A DNA stretch of 41,013 bases from an uncultured Azospirillum sp. (lineage in GTDB: Bacteria > Pseudomonadota > Alphaproteobacteria > Azospirillales > Azospirillaceae), in assembly GCF_946480385.1 (NCBI RefSeq), contig NZ_CAMLJP010000048.1, forward strand, positions 1-41,013, given 5' to 3'. Below, one piece after another: positions 38,588-41,013 of this stretch (position 1 is its first letter; every line of letters starts with the position of its first letter). The notes beneath the pieces are model-generated. The model saw nothing but the letters and a program-made list of their open reading frames with translations, made no database searches and was not told the DNA's origin. Position numbers and translations under genes: made by a program.

Positions 38588-39535
38588 ATGAACGCACTTC
38601 TCCACGGGCGGCTGACCGGGCTGCTGGTCATGGGCGCGGTGATCGCGGTCCTGCCGGCCTTCCTGCCCAACAACTTCTATCTCGACATCGCCATCCTGGC
38701 CGGCTTCAACGCCGTGGTCTGCGTCGGGCTGAACCTGCTGATCGGCTATGCCGGGCAGATCAGCCTGGGCCATGCCGGCTTCTTCGGCATCGGCGCCTAT
38801 GCCTCGGGCGTGCTGGTCGGCGTCTATGGCTGGCCGCCGATTCTGGCGCTGCTGACCGGCGCCGTGGTGGTCGGGCTGCTGGCCTTCCTGGTCGCCAAGC
38901 CGATCCTGCGGCTGAAGGGCCATTACCTCGCCATGGCGACGCTGGGCATCGGCATCATCGTGTCGATCGTGCTGCGCACCGAAAGCGGCCTGACCGGCGG
39001 TCCCGACGGCATGATGGTGGAGCCGTTCAAGATCTTCGGCGTCGAGTTGTATGGCGAAAAGGTCTGGTACTGGGTGGTCGGCGTGCTGCTGGTCGGCGTG
39101 GTCTGGCTGTCGTTGAACCTGATCGACAGCCCGATGGGCCGGGCGCTGCGCGCCGTCCACGGGTCGGAGGTGGCGGCGGAGGTGGTCGGCGTCGACACCG
39201 CCCGCTTCAAGGTGCTGGTCTTCGTGGTCTCGGCGGTGTTCGCCAGCGTGGCCGGCAGCCTGTTCGCCCACTACACCGGGCTCATCACCCCTGCCAAGGC
39301 CGACTTCTTCAAGTCGATCGAGCTGGTGACCATGGTGGTGTTCGGCGGCATGGCCTCCACCTTCGGCGCCGTCGTCGGAGCCGTGGTGCTGACGCTGCTG
39401 CCGCAGGCGCTGACCGTCTTCCAGGACTACCAGCAGATCGTGCTGGGCGGGATCCTGATGGCGACGATGGTGTTCATGCCCAAGGGCCTTCTCCCCACCC
39501 TGGCGGCGCTGCTCCCGGCGCGGAGGCGGGCATGA
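38588..39535 (+). CDS. livM: Liv-type ABC transporter permease, LivM family
   Basis: A 315-residue inner-membrane permease, second half of the channel. GLNLLIGYAGQISLGHAGFFGIGAYASGVL is the LivM signature, followed by GHYLAMATLGIGIIVSIVLRTESGLTGGPDGM and the coupling-region SPMGRALRAVHGSEVAAEVVGVD. About eight to ten hydrophobic helices are visible. Starts at ATG 38588, 14 bases after livH, and its stop overlaps the livG ATG by 4 bases (ATGA). Its length is on the short side, without the N-terminal extra helices seen in E. coli LivM. Confidence 0.93.
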   Translation: MNALLHGRLTGLLVMGAVIAVLPAFLPNNFYLDIAILAGFNAVVCVGLNLLIGYAGQISLGHAGFFGIGAYASGVLVGVYGWPPILALLTGAVVVGLLAFLVAKPILRLKGHYLAMATLGIGIIVSIVLRTESGLTGGPDGMMVEPFKIFGVELYGEKVWYWVVGVLLVGVVWLSLNLIDSPMGRALRAVHGSEVAAEVVGVDTARFKVLVFVVSAVFASVAGSLFAHYTGLITPAKADFFKSIELVTMVVFGGMASTFGAVVGAVVLTLLPQALTVFQDYQQIVLGGILMATMVFMPKGLLPTLAALLPARRRA

Positions 39536-40356
39536 AGATGCTGGCGACCACCGAGCTTTCCCCCGATATGACGACCCAGGCCCGCCGCGTCGGCCCGCCG
39601 ATCCTGAAGGTGGAGCATCTCAGCCGCGAATTCGGCGGCGTGCTCGCCATCGGCGATCTCAGCTTCACCGTCGCCGCAGGCGACATCCATTCGATCATCG
39701 GGCCGAACGGCGCCGGCAAGACCACGCTGTTCAATCTGGTGACCGGCGTCTACAAGCCGTCGGGCGGCCGGGTGCTGTTCGACGGGGCCGACGTGTCGGG
39801 CATGGCGCCCTACCGGCTGGCCGCCCGCGGCATGTCGCGCACCTTCCAGAACCTGCAGATCTTCTTCAACATGACGGCGCTGGAGAACGTCATGGTGGGG
39901 CGGCACCTGCACCTGAACACGCGGCTGCTGCCGGCGCTGTTCCGCTTTCCGTCGCTGGTGCGCAAGGACCGCGAGGCGAAGGACCGGGCGGCGCAGCTGA
40001 TGACCGAGGTCGGGCTGGAGAAATACATCGACGCCGACGCGGCGGCGATGCCCTACGGCGCGCTGAAACGGCTGGAGATCGCCCGCGCGCTGGCGTCGGA
40101 GCCGAAGCTGCTTCTGCTGGACGAGCCGGCGGCCGGCCTGAACGCCACCGAAAGCCGCGAGATCGACGAGGTCATCAAGACCGTCGCGGCGACCGGTGTC
40201 ACCATCATCCTGGTGGAACACGACATGAAGATGGTGATGGGAATCTCCCACCGGATCACCGCCCTGAACCAGGGCCGCATGCTGGCCGAGGGCACGCCGC
40301 AGGAGGTGGCGGCCAACGCGGACGTCATCGCCGCCTATCTCGGCGCGGCACCGTGA
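39532..40356 (+). CDS. livG: Liv-type ABC transporter ATPase, LivG family
   Basis: A 274-residue ATP-binding subunit. Walker A GPNGAGKT is at about residues 57-64, the Q-loop region is SRTFQNLQIFFNMTALENV, and Walker B LLLLDEPAAGLN is at about 196-207, with switch His in LVEHDM. The LivG-specific insertion (HLHLNTRLLPALFRFPSLVRKDRE) is present. The signature motif reads PYGALKRLEIARAL, where LivG normally has SYGQQRRLEIARAL, a slight deviation in the ABC signature. It has about 20 extra N-terminal residues. Translation is coupled to livM. Confidence 0.93.
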   Translation: MKMLATTELSPDMTTQARRVGPPILKVEHLSREFGGVLAIGDLSFTVAAGDIHSIIGPNGAGKTTLFNLVTGVYKPSGGRVLFDGADVSGMAPYRLAARGMSRTFQNLQIFFNMTALENVMVGRHLHLNTRLLPALFRFPSLVRKDREAKDRAAQLMTEVGLEKYIDADAAAMPYGALKRLEIARALASEPKLLLLDEPAAGLNATESREIDEVIKTVAATGVTIILVEHDMKMVMGISHRITALNQGRMLAEGTPQEVAANADVIAAYLGAAP

Positions 40357-40370
40357 GGGAGGCGCGGAGC

Positions 40371-41013
40371 ATGCTTCTGGAGATCGAGGGACTCAACAGC
40401 CATTACGGCCGCATCCACGCGCTGAAATCGGCCAGCCTGACCGTGCGGGAGGGCGAGCTGGTGGCGCTGGTCGGCGCCAACGGCGCGGGCAAGACGACGC
40501 TGCTGCGCACCCTGTCCGGCGTCCACCCCGCCAGCAGCGGGCGGATCACCTTCGACGGCTGCGACATCACCCGGATGAAGGCGTCGCGCCGCGTCGCCGA
40601 AGGGGTGGTGCAGGTGCCGGAGGGCCGGCAGCTGTTCGGCCCGCAGAGCGTGGAGGACAACCTCCGCCTCGGCGCCTACCGCCGCGGCAGCGGCAAGCCG
40701 GACGACGACATTGACCGGCTGTACGAGATGTTCCCGGTGCTGAAGGTCAAGCGCGACCAGCCGGCCGGCACCCTGTCGGGCGGCCAGCAGCAGATCGTGG
40801 CGCTCGGCCGTGCGCTGATGGCGAAGCCGCGCCTGCTTCTGCTCGACGAGCCCAGCATGGGGCTGGCGCCGCTGCTGGTCGCCGAGATCTTCGACGCCGT
40901 GCAGCGGTTGAAGCGCGAGGGGACGACCATCCTGCTGGTGGAGCAGAACGCCCACGCCGCGCTCGCCATCGCCGACCGCGGCTATGTGATCGAGACCGGC
41001 GAGATCGTGCTGA
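40371..41013 (+). CDS. livF: Liv-type ABC transporter ATPase, LivF family, 3'-truncated by the window edge
   Basis: The first 214 codons of the second ATPase subunit; LivF is normally about 235-240 residues. Landmarks: MLLEIEGLNSHYGRIHALKS, Walker A GANGAGKT, QVPEGRQLFGPQSVEDNL, signature LSGGQQQIVALGRAL, Walker B LLLLDEPSMGLAP and switch His region replaced by LLVEQNAHAAL as usual in LivF. The TGA at the very end of the window is out of frame, so the gene continues. Starts 14 bases after livG with GGAGGCGCGGAG upstream. Confidence 0.95.
   Translation, partial: MLLEIEGLNSHYGRIHALKSASLTVREGELVALVGANGAGKTTLLRTLSGVHPASSGRITFDGCDITRMKASRRVAEGVVQVPEGRQLFGPQSVEDNLRLGAYRRGSGKPDDDIDRLYEMFPVLKVKRDQPAGTLSGGQQQIVALGRALMAKPRLLLLDEPSMGLAPLLVAEIFDAVQRLKREGTTILLVEQNAHAALAIADRGYVIETGEIVL

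Noticed and set aside
41011..41013. TGA at the window end as the livF stop
   Set aside because: It is out of frame with the livF reading frame (214 codons plus one base), and the family needs about 20 more residues.

Overview
The window is GC-rich alphaproteobacterial chromosome, probably a Rhodospirillales/Azospirillum-type soil bacterium. That placement is inferred from a Fur/Mur-type regulator, a TipF-like EAL protein, a DUF952-pyrD pair, high-GC codon use and the aromatic-acid gene content; no rRNA or tRNA gene is present to confirm it.

Layout. (1) 1-6641, housekeeping and stress genes: the end of the ATP synthase operon (atpD partial, atpC), a ferritin-like diiron protein, a glutathione S-transferase, a RhlE-type DEAD-box helicase, periplasmic Cu/Zn superoxide dismutase, and a divergent Fur/Mur regulator coupled to a 74-residue Cys-rich protein. 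(2) 6934-15389, a compact one-direction virion module in T7-like order: capsid, small head protein, tail tubular A, tail tubular B, Ala/Gln-rich coiled-coil protein, beta-helix tailspike, large terminase, membrane-anchored coiled-coil protein. No portal, scaffold, integrase, polymerase or lysin gene is visible. A 72-residue ORF faces its 3' end and has a near-perfect sigma-54 promoter. (3) 15985-22275: DUF952, pyrD, a TipF-like degenerate EAL protein, a mazEF toxin-antitoxin pair with a palindromic operator, thrS, and infC with a probable ATA start codon. (4) 22292-23662: an exported alpha/beta hydrolase with a duplicated C-terminal module. (5) 23766-41013 (runs off the end): an aromatic-acid gene region. 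It holds DUF2783, an FAD aromatic hydroxylase, PaaY, a MarR regulator, a homogentisate-dioxygenase-type enzyme, a fumarylacetoacetase-type hydrolase, a chemoreceptor, a ferredoxin-type reductase, a single-chain diiron oxygenase candidate, a BLUF photoreceptor, a PaaX-family regulator and a five-gene Liv-type ABC importer.

How region 5 may work (inference). The importer and chemoreceptor would bring the cell to an aromatic acid. One or both hydroxylases (diiron plus reductase, and FAD type) would make a para-diphenol such as homogentisate, and the dioxygenase and hydrolase would open and cleave it. Two sets of DNA sites tie the region together. A MarR-type palindrome (AGTTTC-N4-GAAACT and relatives) occupies the -35/-10 spacer of the FAD-hydroxylase, hmgA and, probably, importer promoters. 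A second element, an inverted repeat with half-site TGTRTCAY and identical 33-bp spacing, lies in the diiron-oxygenase promoter and in the PaaX/importer intergenic region. A perfect FNR-type box precedes the diiron gene and a BLUF gene adjoins it, so oxygen and blue light are possible further inputs. This combination is the best candidate for an undescribed system; the portal-less virion module is second.
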